A stretch of DNA of 38,112 nucleotides from positions 1-38,112 of the forward strand of contig CAYMMM010000006.1 of the NCBI GenBank assembly GCA_964391595.1, in the 5' to 3' direction. This DNA comes from JADZGC01 sp964391595. Lineage in GTDB: Bacteria; Patescibacteriota; Saccharimonadia; CAILAD01; GCA-016700035. The position numbers were made by a program, and so were the translations under genes. Shown here piece by piece: positions 1 to 6,888 of the stretch. A model generated the notes under the pieces. The model worked only from the letters and a program-made list of their open reading frames with translations, had not been told where the DNA came from and did no database searches. How positions within the stretch are numbered: position 1 is the stretch's first letter; the number at the start of each line of letters is the position of its first letter.

Positions 1-45
1 TGGCTGAATAAAATTGTGATGTAAGCCTCGACATATGGATAGAAT

Positions 46-121
46 TGGTGGAGCTAAGGAGATTCAAACTCCCGACCTCTGCAATGCGAATGCAGCGCTC
101 TATCAGTTGAGCTATAGCCCC
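46..121 (-). tRNA. tRNA-Ala (anticodon CGC)
   Basis: Reading the minus strand gives a full cloverleaf: acceptor GGGGCTA pairs with TAGCTCC, the D arm is GCTC...GAGC, and the anticodon stem CTGCA/TGCAG encloses loop TTCGCAT, so the anticodon is CGC (reads GCG). The T arm is GGGAG/CTCCT with a TTTGAAT loop. The 3' end is encoded as ACCA, so CCA is genomic. It lies downstream of tRNA-Val on the same strand, with a hairpin terminator between them. Confidence 0.95.
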
Positions 122-143
122 GTGCAGGCTTATTTTACTACAG

Positions 144-165
144 AAAAACACCCCTGACGGGGTGC
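144..165 (-). terminator. Intrinsic terminator after tRNA-Val
   Basis: On the minus strand a 6-bp stem CACCCC/GGGGTG with a 4-nt loop is followed directly by a run of five T. It sits just 3' of tRNA-Val and 5' of tRNA-Ala, so it probably ends or attenuates the tRNA-Val transcript before tRNA-Ala. Confidence 0.75.
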
Positions 166-171
166 TTATCA

Positions 172-248
172 TGGTGGGTGATGAGGGACTCGAACCCCCG
201 ACCCTCTCGGTGTAAACGAGATGCTCTAGCCAACTGAGCTAATCACCC
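172..248 (-). tRNA. tRNA-Val (anticodon TAC)
   Basis: Minus-strand cloverleaf with acceptor GGGTGAT/ATCACCC, D arm GCTC...GAGC, and anticodon stem TCTCG/CGAGA around loop TTTACAC, giving anticodon TAC. The T arm is GGGGG/TCCCT-like with a TTCGAGT loop. CCA is encoded. A promoter with 17-bp spacing lies directly upstream at 271-299. Confidence 0.95.
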
Positions 249-270
249 AAAAAGATCAAATAACTCGAGT

Positions 271-299
271 AGTATAGCTGATAATTGCAAGATATTCAA
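271..299 (-). promoter_or_regulatory. Promoter of tRNA-Val
   Basis: On the minus strand TTGAAT (294-299) and TATACT (271-276) are separated by exactly 17 bp. The expected start is about 16 nt before the mature tRNA 5' end. It diverges from the promoter of the AbrB-like gene. Confidence 0.75.
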
Positions 300-344
300 T
301 GGCACACGAACATCATGGAGCAAGTGTAAAAATTACGTAATTAA

Positions 345-373
345 TTGACTTGCAGAGCCTAGGGTTTTAGTAT
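345..373 (+). promoter_or_regulatory. Promoter of the abrB-like gene and glmS
   Basis: TTGACT (345-350), a 17-bp spacer, then TAGTAT (368-373). The ATG of the next gene follows 7 nt after the -10 box, so the transcript is probably leaderless. No Shine-Dalgarno sequence is seen. Confidence 0.75.
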
Positions 374-380
374 TGGCCTT

Positions 381-560
381 ATGGCACGACTTGATGCAGA
401 ACAAAACAGCACACGCCGACTTTCGTTGGTAGGTGGCAAAACGTACACCGTTACCATCCCGGTAGATGTCATTCGCTTGCTCAAATGGCAAAAAGGCGAC
501 AAGATCTACGTCCGCCGACAAGGTAAAATATTGATTCTAGAGAATGAGGTAGATAAGTAG
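381..560 (+). CDS. AbrB/MazE/SpoVT-like DNA-binding protein
   Basis: This is a 59-residue protein. Residues about 12-54 have the swapped-hairpin AbrB pattern: a basic start, the strand YTVTIPVDVIRLL, the turn KWQKGD, then strand KIYVRRQGKILIL. That is typical of SpoVT/AbrB-fold transcription factors and of MazE-type antitoxins, which bind DNA as dimers. No toxin gene is next to it. Its stop codon TAG touches the ATG of glmS with no gap, so the two are surely co-transcribed and possibly translationally coupled, making a role in controlling glmS or the operon itself plausible (inference). The start is chosen because a -10 box lies 7 nt upstream and the alarm-free reading frame begins with MARLD. 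It is easy to miss because it is so short. Confidence 0.8.
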   Translation: MARLDAEQNSTRRLSLVGGKTYTVTIPVDVIRLLKWQKGDKIYVRRQGKILILENEVDK

Positions 561-2375
561 ATGTGCGGAATTATGGGGTATATCGGTGAGCGACCGGCTC
601 GCGACATCATCTTTCAGGGATTAAAACGGCTTGAATACCGCGGCTATGACTCTGTCGGTATAGCGCTCTTGAGTGAGGCGGGCGAGCTAGATTTGGTGAA
701 AGCTGTCGGTACTACCGACAAAATCTCTCTAGATTCACTCTCACAGACTGACAGTGTCGGCATAGGTCACACTCGCTGGGCGACGCATGGTGCGCCCAGT
801 ACCAAGAATGCGCACCCGCATACAGTCGGGGCGATCACGCTCGTGCACAATGGTATCATCGAGAACTACGACGAACTCAAGCAGGAACTGAGCGGTGTGA
901 AATGGCAGAGTGATACTGACTCTGAAATTGTTGCAGCGCTGATCGATCGAGAATACCAAAGCACTAAAAAATTCCTGGGGAGTGTTCAAGTAGCGCTTAG
1001 AAATCTTAAGGGTACATTTGGGCTGGCAGTCTTAAATGCTGATGTGCCCGGGGAGATCATTGTAGCTCGTCGTGGGAGCCCGATTGTCATTGGGATAGAT
1101 AGTGATGAGTACTATGTCGCCAGTGACCCTAGTGCCATTATCGATCATACCGACCGAGTCGTATATCTCGAAGATGACCAGGTAGCACGTATTCGCCCTG
1201 ACGCACTTGATGTATATGATGTGAAGCTCAATCAACAAGAAGTTTCGGTGCAAACGCTCGAGCATGCTGACCTCACGGCGGATAAGCAGAACTACGGCAG
1301 CTTTCTTGAGAAGGAGATTCATGAGCAGCCAACAGTGATCCAGAACACGATGCGTGGGCGCGTCGGCAGTGATGGCTCGATCGTACTTGGTGGCCCTCTG
1401 CTGACCCAGGATGAAATACTCGACCTCAAGCAGATTGTCATTATTGGTTGCGGCACATCCTACAATGCTGGATACTTTTCGAAATATAAGCTCGAAGAAA
1501 TGTTGGGGTTGCCGGTTGCCGTCGAACACGCCAGTGAGTTTCGTTACCGCTATGGTGCCTATGACGCCGTGCACACTCTCGCAATATTCTTGAGTCAATC
1601 TGGCGAGACAGCCGATACCCTTGCCTCGCTCCAGGAAGCCAAGCGTCGGCAGATGATAACTATGGGAATTGTCAATGTCGTTGGTTCAACGCTAGCACGA
1701 GAAGTTGATCATGGCGGGGTATATTTGCATGCCGGTGTCGAGACCTCTGTAGCGAGCACGAAGGCTTTTTCGGCGACGGTGACTGCCCTCTTGATGTTTG
1801 GTGGGTTTGTGGCGCAGAAGCGAGGGCTAAACTCCAGTATCATGCATGCTGTCGGGGCCGAACTGCGTGCCCTACCTCATGAGATAGAGGCGACACTACA
1901 GCTTAAGCCTCAGGTTGATAAAATCGCTGATTCTCTAGTAGCACATCACGATTGGTACTTCCTGGGCCGCAATGATCTGTTCCCAGTTGCGCTCGAAGGT
2001 GCGCTAAAGCTTATGGAGGTCTCGTATCTGCATGCACAAGCGCTGCCAATGGGCGAAATGAAGCACGGTCCGATCGCGATGGTGGATGACTCCCTCGTAT
2101 CGGTAATACTCCTTCCAGAAGATCCGTTGCTTTATGATAAGGGCCTCGGAGCATTGTCTGAGATAAAGGCTCGTAATGGCATTGCGCTCACGATCTCGAC
2201 TCGCCCGAAGCCCAAGCAGAGCGACCATCATATTCAGATCGCACATACCGGCCAGTACACCGACGGCTTAGTAATGAATATCGTCCTGCAGCTGCTCGCG
2301 CTCGAAGTCGCGACTAAGCGAAAACTCAATATCGATCAGCCGCGTAATCTTGCGAAGTCTGTTACGGTCGAATAA
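561..2375 (+). CDS. glmS: Glutamine--fructose-6-phosphate aminotransferase (isomerizing)
   Basis: GlmS makes glucosamine-6-phosphate from fructose-6-phosphate and glutamine, the entry step to UDP-GlcNAc for peptidoglycan. The 604-residue length is normal. The protein starts MCGIMGYIG, so Cys2 becomes the N-terminal nucleophile of the class II glutaminase domain (about 1-220), which also shows GIGHTRWATHG and the HNGIIEN motif. Two SIS sugar-isomerase domains follow (about 285-600), with IGCGTSYNAG, LSQSGETADT and the C-terminal end NIDQPRNLAKSVTVE that is typical of the family. It directly follows the AbrB-like gene and converges on the topoisomerase IB gene. No glmS ribozyme is visible upstream. 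Confidence 0.98.
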   Translation: MCGIMGYIGERPARDIIFQGLKRLEYRGYDSVGIALLSEAGELDLVKAVGTTDKISLDSLSQTDSVGIGHTRWATHGAPSTKNAHPHTVGAITLVHNGIIENYDELKQELSGVKWQSDTDSEIVAALIDREYQSTKKFLGSVQVALRNLKGTFGLAVLNADVPGEIIVARRGSPIVIGIDSDEYYVASDPSAIIDHTDRVVYLEDDQVARIRPDALDVYDVKLNQQEVSVQTLEHADLTADKQNYGSFLEKEIHEQPTVIQNTMRGRVGSDGSIVLGGPLLTQDEILDLKQIVIIGCGTSYNAGYFSKYKLEEMLGLPVAVEHASEFRYRYGAYDAVHTLAIFLSQSGETADTLASLQEAKRRQMITMGIVNVVGSTLAREVDHGGVYLHAGVETSVASTKAFSATVTALLMFGGFVAQKRGLNSSIMHAVGAELRALPHEIEATLQLKPQVDKIADSLVAHHDWYFLGRNDLFPVALEGALKLMEVSYLHAQALPMGEMKHGPIAMVDDSLVSVILLPEDPLLYDKGLGALSEIKARNGIALTISTRPKPKQSDHHIQIAHTGQYTDGLVMNIVLQLLALEVATKRKLNIDQPRNLAKSVTVE

Positions 2376-2391
2376 ACCCTTGATTGCTTAA

Positions 2392-3372
2392 TTAGCTCAT
2401 CTCGAGTACACGCAGTACGCATTGCTCCTCGCGGGTCAAGTATTTCTTGGGGCGCATCTTCTCCATTGCGACTTTGATCTTCTCGAGGCGTGTCGATTCC
2501 GTATAAGCATTAAGAACGCGCGGGTCTATGTACGAGCCACGCGCGACCGATGGTGTGTTGCCAAGCCGATAGGCGACACTCTTGACCACCTCGACGACTT
2601 GCTTCTGACGCTCGGTGTGATGGCGCATGCGCTCTGTGGCGAGGAGCTCACTGGTCGCGAGTAGGGTGCCTCCCCAGGTTCGAAAATCTTTGGCACTAAA
2701 TTCTTCGCCCATATATGTTTTGACATACTCATTCACGTCTTGACTATCGATATGCTGGAGCTTGCCATCTGTGTCGATATAACGAAAGATTTCATATCCA
2801 GGGAGTTCCTCGAGCTGTTTCACGATGCGAGCAACTTGCCGATCGGTGATCATTTTAATGTGCTGCTTGCCGCTCTTACCGATGAAATCAAAAGTCACTG
2901 TGTCACCACGAACATCAGTATGTTTCGCACGCATGGTGGTGATGCCGTAGCTCTGGTTTTCTTTTGCGTACTTTTCATTGCCAACTCGGAAGTAGGCTTG
3001 ATCGATGAGGCGGACGATGCAGGCGAGGACTTTTTCTTTGACGAGTCGCTTACGTTGGAGATCCTTGGCGACTTGCTGGCGGAGTTTGGGTAGGGCGATA
3101 GCAAAACGCGAGATACGATCAAATTTGAGCTTCTCCTGCTTGGCACGAAACTTGGGGTTATATATCGACTGACTACGACCCGCGGCATCTTGACCGATGA
3201 CGAGCACCTTGGCATTTGGCGAGCGGGAGATCGTGACCATATCCCAGGCGGGCGGAATGGCGAGTGATTCGATGTAGGTGAGGGTTGTTTTGTCTTTGAT
3301 TGGGCCACTGGCGTCGATATAGAGAAATTTGCGACCCTTTTTGATGCGAGATATGGGCTGTCTGAGCTTCAT
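2392..3372 (-). CDS. DNA topoisomerase IB (poxvirus/bacterial type)
   Basis: A 326-residue type IB topoisomerase, which relaxes supercoils through a 3'-phosphotyrosyl intermediate. The N-terminal domain contains IPPAW and a GQDAAGR segment followed by SIYNPKF, as in bacterial TopIB proteins. The catalytic domain has the motif RVGNEKYAKENQSYG with TTMRAKH, then FSAKDFRTWGGT, and finally ARGSYIDPRVL, in which Tyr281 is the likely active-site tyrosine. The start is supported by TATACT on the minus strand 8 nt before the ATG (3381-3386), so it looks leaderless. It is convergent with glmS. TopIB is patchy in bacteria, so its presence may reflect transfer at some time, but codon use looks ordinary here. 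Confidence 0.93.
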   Translation of the reverse strand: MKLRQPISRIKKGRKFLYIDASGPIKDKTTLTYIESLAIPPAWDMVTISRSPNAKVLVIGQDAAGRSQSIYNPKFRAKQEKLKFDRISRFAIALPKLRQQVAKDLQRKRLVKEKVLACIVRLIDQAYFRVGNEKYAKENQSYGITTMRAKHTDVRGDTVTFDFIGKSGKQHIKMITDRQVARIVKQLEELPGYEIFRYIDTDGKLQHIDSQDVNEYVKTYMGEEFSAKDFRTWGGTLLATSELLATERMRHHTERQKQVVEVVKSVAYRLGNTPSVARGSYIDPRVLNAYTESTRLEKIKVAMEKMRPKKYLTREEQCVLRVLEMS

Positions 3373-3420
3373 TTCATCTAAGTATAACTAGTATCGCGCG
3401 AGAAAGTATAGTGGAGGGGA

Positions 3421-3789
3421 TTATGGCCTACGCAGAACCTTTGCCATCGGCTTACCTTTGGCGAGCTCATCGACGAGTTTGTCGAGATAGCGCAGCTCCT
3501 GCATGACTGGCTCTTTGATATCTTCGACGCGTACGCCACAGATGACGCCAGTGATAAGTTTGCGATTTGGGTTTGGCTTGGGTGCCTTGGTATAGAAGTC
3601 TTCGAAGGTTGTTTCACGCTCGATTTCTTTCTGAAGCCTTGCGGGAGTGTAGCCGGTGAGCCAGTGAATGACTTCATCTAGCTCTGCTTTAGTACGCCCT
3701 TTTGTCTCGACTTTGCGCACATAGTGAGGATACACGCTGGCGAAACTTATTGAATAAATGCGATGCTTGTTGTCTGGTGTCCTGCTCAT
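3421..3789 (-). CDS. DUF2200 family protein
   Basis: A 122-residue protein that matches the DUF2200 family over its full length: HRIYSISFASVYPHYV near the start, then KGRTKAELDEVIHWLTGY, NRKLITGVICGVRVEDI and a C-terminal RYLDKLVDELAKGKPM. The family has no established biochemical function. The promoter TATACT lies 6 nt before the ATG on the minus strand (3796-3801), giving a leaderless start separate from the DUF1801/DUF1428 pair upstream. Those two neighbours are likewise small, soluble, accessory domain families. Confidence 0.88.
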   Translation of the reverse strand: MSRTPDNKHRIYSISFASVYPHYVRKVETKGRTKAELDEVIHWLTGYTPARLQKEIERETTFEDFYTKAPKPNPNRKLITGVICGVRVEDIKEPVMQELRYLDKLVDELAKGKPMAKVLRRP

Positions 3790-3816
3790 AGTGTTAGTAT
3801 ACCTTAAGATTTATGG

Positions 3817-4263
3817 TCAAGACTGCCAGAGGATGCTCTCGATGGGTCCAGACTCCGCCAACTTAGTTATATGTTTGTAGGATTCCCGAAGTATTTCTTC
3901 GAGAACGGGGAGCTGAATGTCCTCGAGCCGCTTGATATAGAGGCAGTAGCCGGTCGTAGTGTGTTTACCAAGATTTGCGAGCTTGCTCGCGTATCGCTTC
4001 GTGCCGTCCATGAGGTACACGGTGATTTTGCCTTTGCGTGGGTAAAAAGCGAGCGTATGGGCCTCACCTTTGCGATCGCTGGCGTATTCATACTTGTATA
4101 CGCCGAAGCCGATAGTGCCATATCCGTAGAGGATGGGTTGCTCATTACTGATTCGCTGCATGAGGTTCAGGATCGTGTTCGCATCACTCTGAAGCGATTC
4201 GTCTTCTAGCGAATCGATATATTGCTCGACAGTGATGTCGTGACGTTCGTCGGCTTTGCTCAT
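3817..4263 (-). CDS. DUF1801 (YdhG-like) domain protein
   Basis: A 148-residue protein with the DUF1801 pattern: GTIGFGVYKYEYASDRKGEAHTL-type strand region (residues about 50-72), FYPRKGKITVYLMDG, and a late KLANLGKHTTTGYCLYIKRLEDI segment. The family adopts a small alpha/beta fold and its function is not firmly known. The ATG overlaps the TGA of the DUF1428 gene by four bases, so the two are an operon. It ends 27 bases before the DUF2200 start. Confidence 0.85.
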   Translation of the reverse strand: MSKADERHDITVEQYIDSLEDESLQSDANTILNLMQRISNEQPILYGYGTIGFGVYKYEYASDRKGEAHTLAFYPRKGKITVYLMDGTKRYASKLANLGKHTTTGYCLYIKRLEDIQLPVLEEILRESYKHITKLAESGPIESILWQS

Positions 4264-4640
4264 CCTTCGACAGCAACCTCAAAGCCACCATACGCCATCT
4301 TTGTCATGTCAGTAGGCATAGCGAAGTCATCCATCTCGGCAAATGTTTCGCCCATCTCTTCCATGACTTTTGCGTTCACTTCATCGCGGTGAGCTTTTGA
4401 TTTGAAGACGATGAAAGAGAACCAGACATTTTCATCTTTATCGGCTCCTGTCATTTCTTGGTATGCACGTGACTTTTCATCGCCCATTTCTTGCTGCTTG
4501 AGGTCATCGCCCCGACACTCGAAGTACTGCAGTGCGCCATGCTTCATCCAAGAGTCGCGCCCTAGCTCGGCCATTTTTTGATATTCCGCCTCTTTGCCCT
4601 TTGGTACTACAAGTACGAATCCATCGACGTATTTTGACAT
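4260..4640 (-). CDS. DUF1428 (YbaA-like) family protein
   Basis: A 126-residue protein starting MSKYVDGFVLVVPKGKEAEY, the signature beginning of DUF1428, followed by HGALQYFECRGDD, a VWFSFIVFKSKAHRDEVNAKVM block and YGGFE near the end. The family has a dimeric alpha-beta-barrel-like fold related to antibiotic-monooxygenase-type proteins; no reaction is assigned. A weak ribosome site GGGAG lies about 11 nt upstream. Its -10 box overlaps, on the opposite strand, the promoter of the divergent methyltransferase gene. Confidence 0.87.
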   Translation of the reverse strand: MSKYVDGFVLVVPKGKEAEYQKMAELGRDSWMKHGALQYFECRGDDLKQQEMGDEKSRAYQEMTGADKDENVWFSFIVFKSKAHRDEVNAKVMEEMGETFAEMDDFAMPTDMTKMAYGGFEVAVEG

Positions 4641-4683
4641 AAGTTTGCTCCCATTTTTTTCTCTTTCAAGCTCATAATATCAT

Positions 4684-5445
4684 ATGGTATCGACGGTCAC
4701 TAAGGTGATAAGATGGATGGTGATGAGTCGACAAGAGCGTTATCGCGATACATACAAAAAGCTTCGACCTGATTGGAATGATAGTTTGAGTATCTACCGT
4801 GATCTGATTGCGAAAGAGTGTGGACCCAAGACACGCATTCTCGACGTTGGCTGTGGGCATGGTGAGTTTTTGCGACCGATATATGAGGATATGCCCAATA
4901 CCTACGGCATTGATCCTGACGAAGATGCTCTAAAGAAGAATAAGCTCATTAAGCATCTCAAGGTAGCGAGCGTTGAGGATCTGCCATTTAAGGATAATTT
5001 CTTTGATGTTGTGGTGATGGAGTGGGTTGTGGAGCATTTGCCTGATCCGCAGGCAGCATTTGGCGAAATTCATCGAGTACTCAAACCAAACGGAAAAGTC
5101 ATCTTCGTGACTCCAAACGCTCGAAGCTATGTGGCCTGGATGATTCGAGCGGTGCCAAATCGTTTTCATGATTTTTTTACCACACGTCTCTATGGTCGTC
5201 ATTCTGGCGATACATACCCTGTGCAATATAAGGCAAACTCACCCAAGAATTTGGCGCGACGTGTAGAACCGATTGGGTTTCAGAAAGTGCAGCTTATCTT
5301 CAATGGTGACCCGAGCTACATTAGTTTTAATGAACCGCTGTTTCTAATCGCACGAGCTCTGGAGAAGCTAACTGATATACCGCAGCTCAATTATAGTCGT
5401 GTCCACTTGATTGGTGTGTACCAGAAAGCCGCTCGTAAAATATAG
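4684..5445 (+). CDS. SAM-dependent methyltransferase (class I, type 11)
   Basis: A 253-residue Rossmann-fold methyltransferase. Motif I is ILDVGCGHGEF (residues about 53-63), the acidic residue after strand 2 is in YGIDPDEDA, motif II/III is FDVVVMEWVVEHLPDP and the next strand is EIHRVLKPNGKVIFVTPN. The C-terminal half has no recognised substrate domain, so the substrate is unknown; the layout resembles UbiE/COQ5-like and glycan or lipid methyltransferases. The ATG at 4684 follows a CATAAT box by 5 nt (leaderless). Methionine 14 at 4723 is an alternative start that would begin MSRQERYRD. Confidence 0.85.
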   Translation: MVSTVTKVIRWMVMSRQERYRDTYKKLRPDWNDSLSIYRDLIAKECGPKTRILDVGCGHGEFLRPIYEDMPNTYGIDPDEDALKKNKLIKHLKVASVEDLPFKDNFFDVVVMEWVVEHLPDPQAAFGEIHRVLKPNGKVIFVTPNARSYVAWMIRAVPNRFHDFFTTRLYGRHSGDTYPVQYKANSPKNLARRVEPIGFQKVQLIFNGDPSYISFNEPLFLIARALEKLTDIPQLNYSRVHLIGVYQKAARKI

Positions 5446-5460
5446 TAGATGGTAAGCCCA

Positions 5461-5493
5461 TAGAAAAAGCCCGAAATTATCGGGCTTTTTCTA
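5461..5493. terminator. Bidirectional terminator between methyltransferase and tRNA-Gly
   Basis: A 14-bp perfect inverted repeat (5461-5474 with 5480-5493, 5-nt loop) has a GC core GCCCGA and flanking A and T tracts, so it works in both directions: it ends the methyltransferase mRNA and the tRNA-Phe/tRNA-Gly transcript. Confidence 0.9.
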
Positions 5494-5569
5494 TGGTGCG
5501 GGTACCGGGACTCAAACCCGGGGCCTCTTCCTTGGCAAGGAAGCGCTCTATCAGCTGAGCTACACCCGC
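5494..5569 (-). tRNA. tRNA-Gly (anticodon GCC)
   Basis: Minus-strand cloverleaf: acceptor GCGGGTG/TACCCGC, D arm GCTC...GAGC, anticodon stem CTTCC/GGAAG with loop TTGCCAA, giving GCC. T arm CCGGG/CCCGG. CCA is encoded. It is the second tRNA of a Phe-Gly transcript and lies directly before the terminator. Confidence 0.95.
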
Positions 5570-5576
5570 GCATATA

Positions 5577-5652
5577 TGGTGGCGTCTGTTGGAATCGAAC
5601 CAACGACACGAGGCTCTTCAGGCCACTGCTCTACCAACTGAGCTAAGACGCC
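5577..5652 (-). tRNA. tRNA-Phe (anticodon GAA)
   Basis: Minus-strand cloverleaf: acceptor GGCGTCT/AGACGCC, D arm GCTC...GAGC, loop CTGAAGA giving GAA, T arm GTTGG/CCAAC, encoded CCA. The anticodon stem GTGGC/GCCTC contains a U-U mismatch at pair 28-42, with the other four pairs intact. It is separated from tRNA-Gly by 7 nt. Confidence 0.93.
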
Positions 5653-5679
5653 ATGTAAAAAGTCCTTAGGAACTGCACT

Positions 5680-5708
5680 ATTGTATCTGGTATTTGTGAG
5701 TTTTTCAA
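5680..5708 (-). promoter_or_regulatory. Promoter of the tRNA-Phe/tRNA-Gly unit
   Basis: On the minus strand TTGAAA (5703-5708), 17 bp, TACAAT (5680-5685). It is tucked into the 60 nt between the SemiSWEET-like gene's stop and tRNA-Phe. Confidence 0.8.
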
Positions 5709-5712
5709 TGAT

Positions 5713-6033
5713 CTAGTGAAGGCCGAAATCCCAAAGTGTAGTAATATCGCCATATTTTATTATGCCAATGATAATGAGCGTTTGCACTACGATCCAAGCG
5801 CCTTGGTAGAAGATTATTGGCTTTTCTTTGTGTGTGATGCCGTATATCAGCCACAAAACTGTCATAATCTGATATCCTACCCATGATGAAAGTGAGAGAT
5901 CCTTGGCGCTCTGAGTAGCAAAGATTTGAACAACCTGAGGAAGGCCAATCAGTGGCTCAACAAATGCCATGATGAGAATGATTTTATCGATCCAAGGCTT
6001 CTTAGCGGGTTTTCGTTTCAATTTATGCGTCAT
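5713..6033 (-). CDS. SemiSWEET-like (PQ-loop) sugar transporter
   Basis: A 106-residue membrane protein with three predicted helices, the size and topology of bacterial SemiSWEETs, which dimerise to form a sugar channel. The PQ-loop signature is in the first helix, FVEPLIGLPQVVQIFATQSAKD, followed by SLSSWVGYQIMTVLWLIYG and YQGAWIVVQTLIIIGII. The substrate cannot be told. The start at MTHKLKRKP is preferred over an in-frame upstream ATG because a TAGCAT box (6041-6046 on the minus strand) lies 7 nt before it. No terminator separates it from the downstream tRNA promoter. Confidence 0.87.
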   Translation of the reverse strand: MTHKLKRKPAKKPWIDKIILIMAFVEPLIGLPQVVQIFATQSAKDLSLSSWVGYQIMTVLWLIYGITHKEKPIIFYQGAWIVVQTLIIIGIIKYGDITTLWDFGLH

Positions 6034-6111
6034 TGTACTTATGCTAAAGCAAGCAAGCACTGTCGGCAAGGGGAGAAATCAGGTATAATTACCTGGCAAA
6101 ATGTCCATTCT

Positions 6112-6185
6112 GGCACCTTGGCGGAGTGGTTACGCAGCGGTCTGCAAAACCGCGTACACCGGTTCAATTCCGGTAGGTGCCTCCA
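6112..6185 (+). tRNA. tRNA-Cys (anticodon GCA)
   Basis: Acceptor GGCACCT/AGGTGCC, anticodon stem GCGGT/ACCGC with loop CTGCAAA giving GCA, T arm CACCGG/CCGGTA-type with TTCAATT loop, discriminator U73 as expected for tRNA-Cys, and an encoded CCA. TATAAT at 6084-6089 is a suitable -10 box about 22 nt upstream. Confidence 0.95.
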
Positions 6186-6234
6186 TTATTATGAATGAAC
6201 AGTGGTATAATCTTAGTGATAAAGAAGGAACAGT

Positions 6235-6819
6235 ATGGCTCTCTATATTATTCTCGGTGTTGTAGCATTAATCGCGATCTGGCTGTGGTCTACGTACAAC
6301 AGTCTCGTTAAGGCGCATACGCGTGCTGACGAAGCATTGTCTGATATCACGGTGCAGATGAAGCGTCGGCTTGACCTTATCCCAAATATCGTTGATACGG
6401 TTAAGGGTTTTGCGAAGCAAGAAAAGTCAGTACTAACAGAAGTAACTAAGGCGCGTACGGCAGCGATGTCTGTACCAGAAGGAGATCTATCGAAGCAAGC
6501 CGAGGCTGACAATATGCTATCGGGTGCATTGAAGAGCCTGTTCGCAGTTTCCGAAAGTTATCCAGATCTTAAGAGTAATCAAAACTTTCTTCAGCTTCAG
6601 CAAGAGCTCGTCGATACCGAAGACAAGATCCAGGCATCACGCCGTTTCTATAACGGTAATGTACGTGACTTCAACATCAAGCTCAAAGTATTTCCGACCA
6701 ATATGATAGCAGCTCAGCTTGGCTTCAAGCCATACGATTTCTTCGAAGTCGCTGAGAGTGAGAAGGCTGCTGTCGAGAAGCCAGTAGATGTGAACTTCGA
6801 CGACGAAAAGAAGAAGTAA
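6235..6819 (+). CDS. lemA: LemA family membrane protein
   Basis: A 194-residue LemA protein. An N-terminal membrane helix (residues about 2-20, ALYIILGVVALIAIWLW) is followed by the conserved helical domain: YNSLVKAHTRADEALSDITVQMKRRLDLIPNIV, the hallmark of the family, later YPDLKSNQNFLQLQQELVDTEDKI and FYNGNVRDFNIKLKVFPTNMIA. The function of LemA proteins is not settled; they often accompany HtpX-type proteases, and htpX lies 2 kb downstream here. TATAAT at 6206-6211 and a good ribosome site AAGAAGGAA support the start. Confidence 0.95.
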   Translation: MALYIILGVVALIAIWLWSTYNSLVKAHTRADEALSDITVQMKRRLDLIPNIVDTVKGFAKQEKSVLTEVTKARTAAMSVPEGDLSKQAEADNMLSGALKSLFAVSESYPDLKSNQNFLQLQQELVDTEDKIQASRRFYNGNVRDFNIKLKVFPTNMIAAQLGFKPYDFFEVAESEKAAVEKPVDVNFDDEKKK

Positions 6820-6844
6820 TCAGCCAAACTAACCAATACGTAAG

Positions 6845-6872
6845 AAGGGCCCGGAATAATCCGGGCCCTTTT
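6845..6872. terminator. Terminator between lemA and the HD hydrolase gene
   Basis: A 10-bp stem AAGGGCCCGG/CCGGGCCCTT with a 6-nt loop and a short T run on the plus strand. It ends lemA and, with a weaker T tract, probably also the converging minus-strand gene. Confidence 0.88.
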
Positions 6873-6888
6873 GGTGGTTGCTTGATGA

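Noticed and set aside
741..1598. Long antisense frames inside glmS and, likewise, inside ligA, dnaE and pyrF
   Set aside because: They lack recognisable domains or start signals and lie wholly within well-supported genes, so they are shadows.
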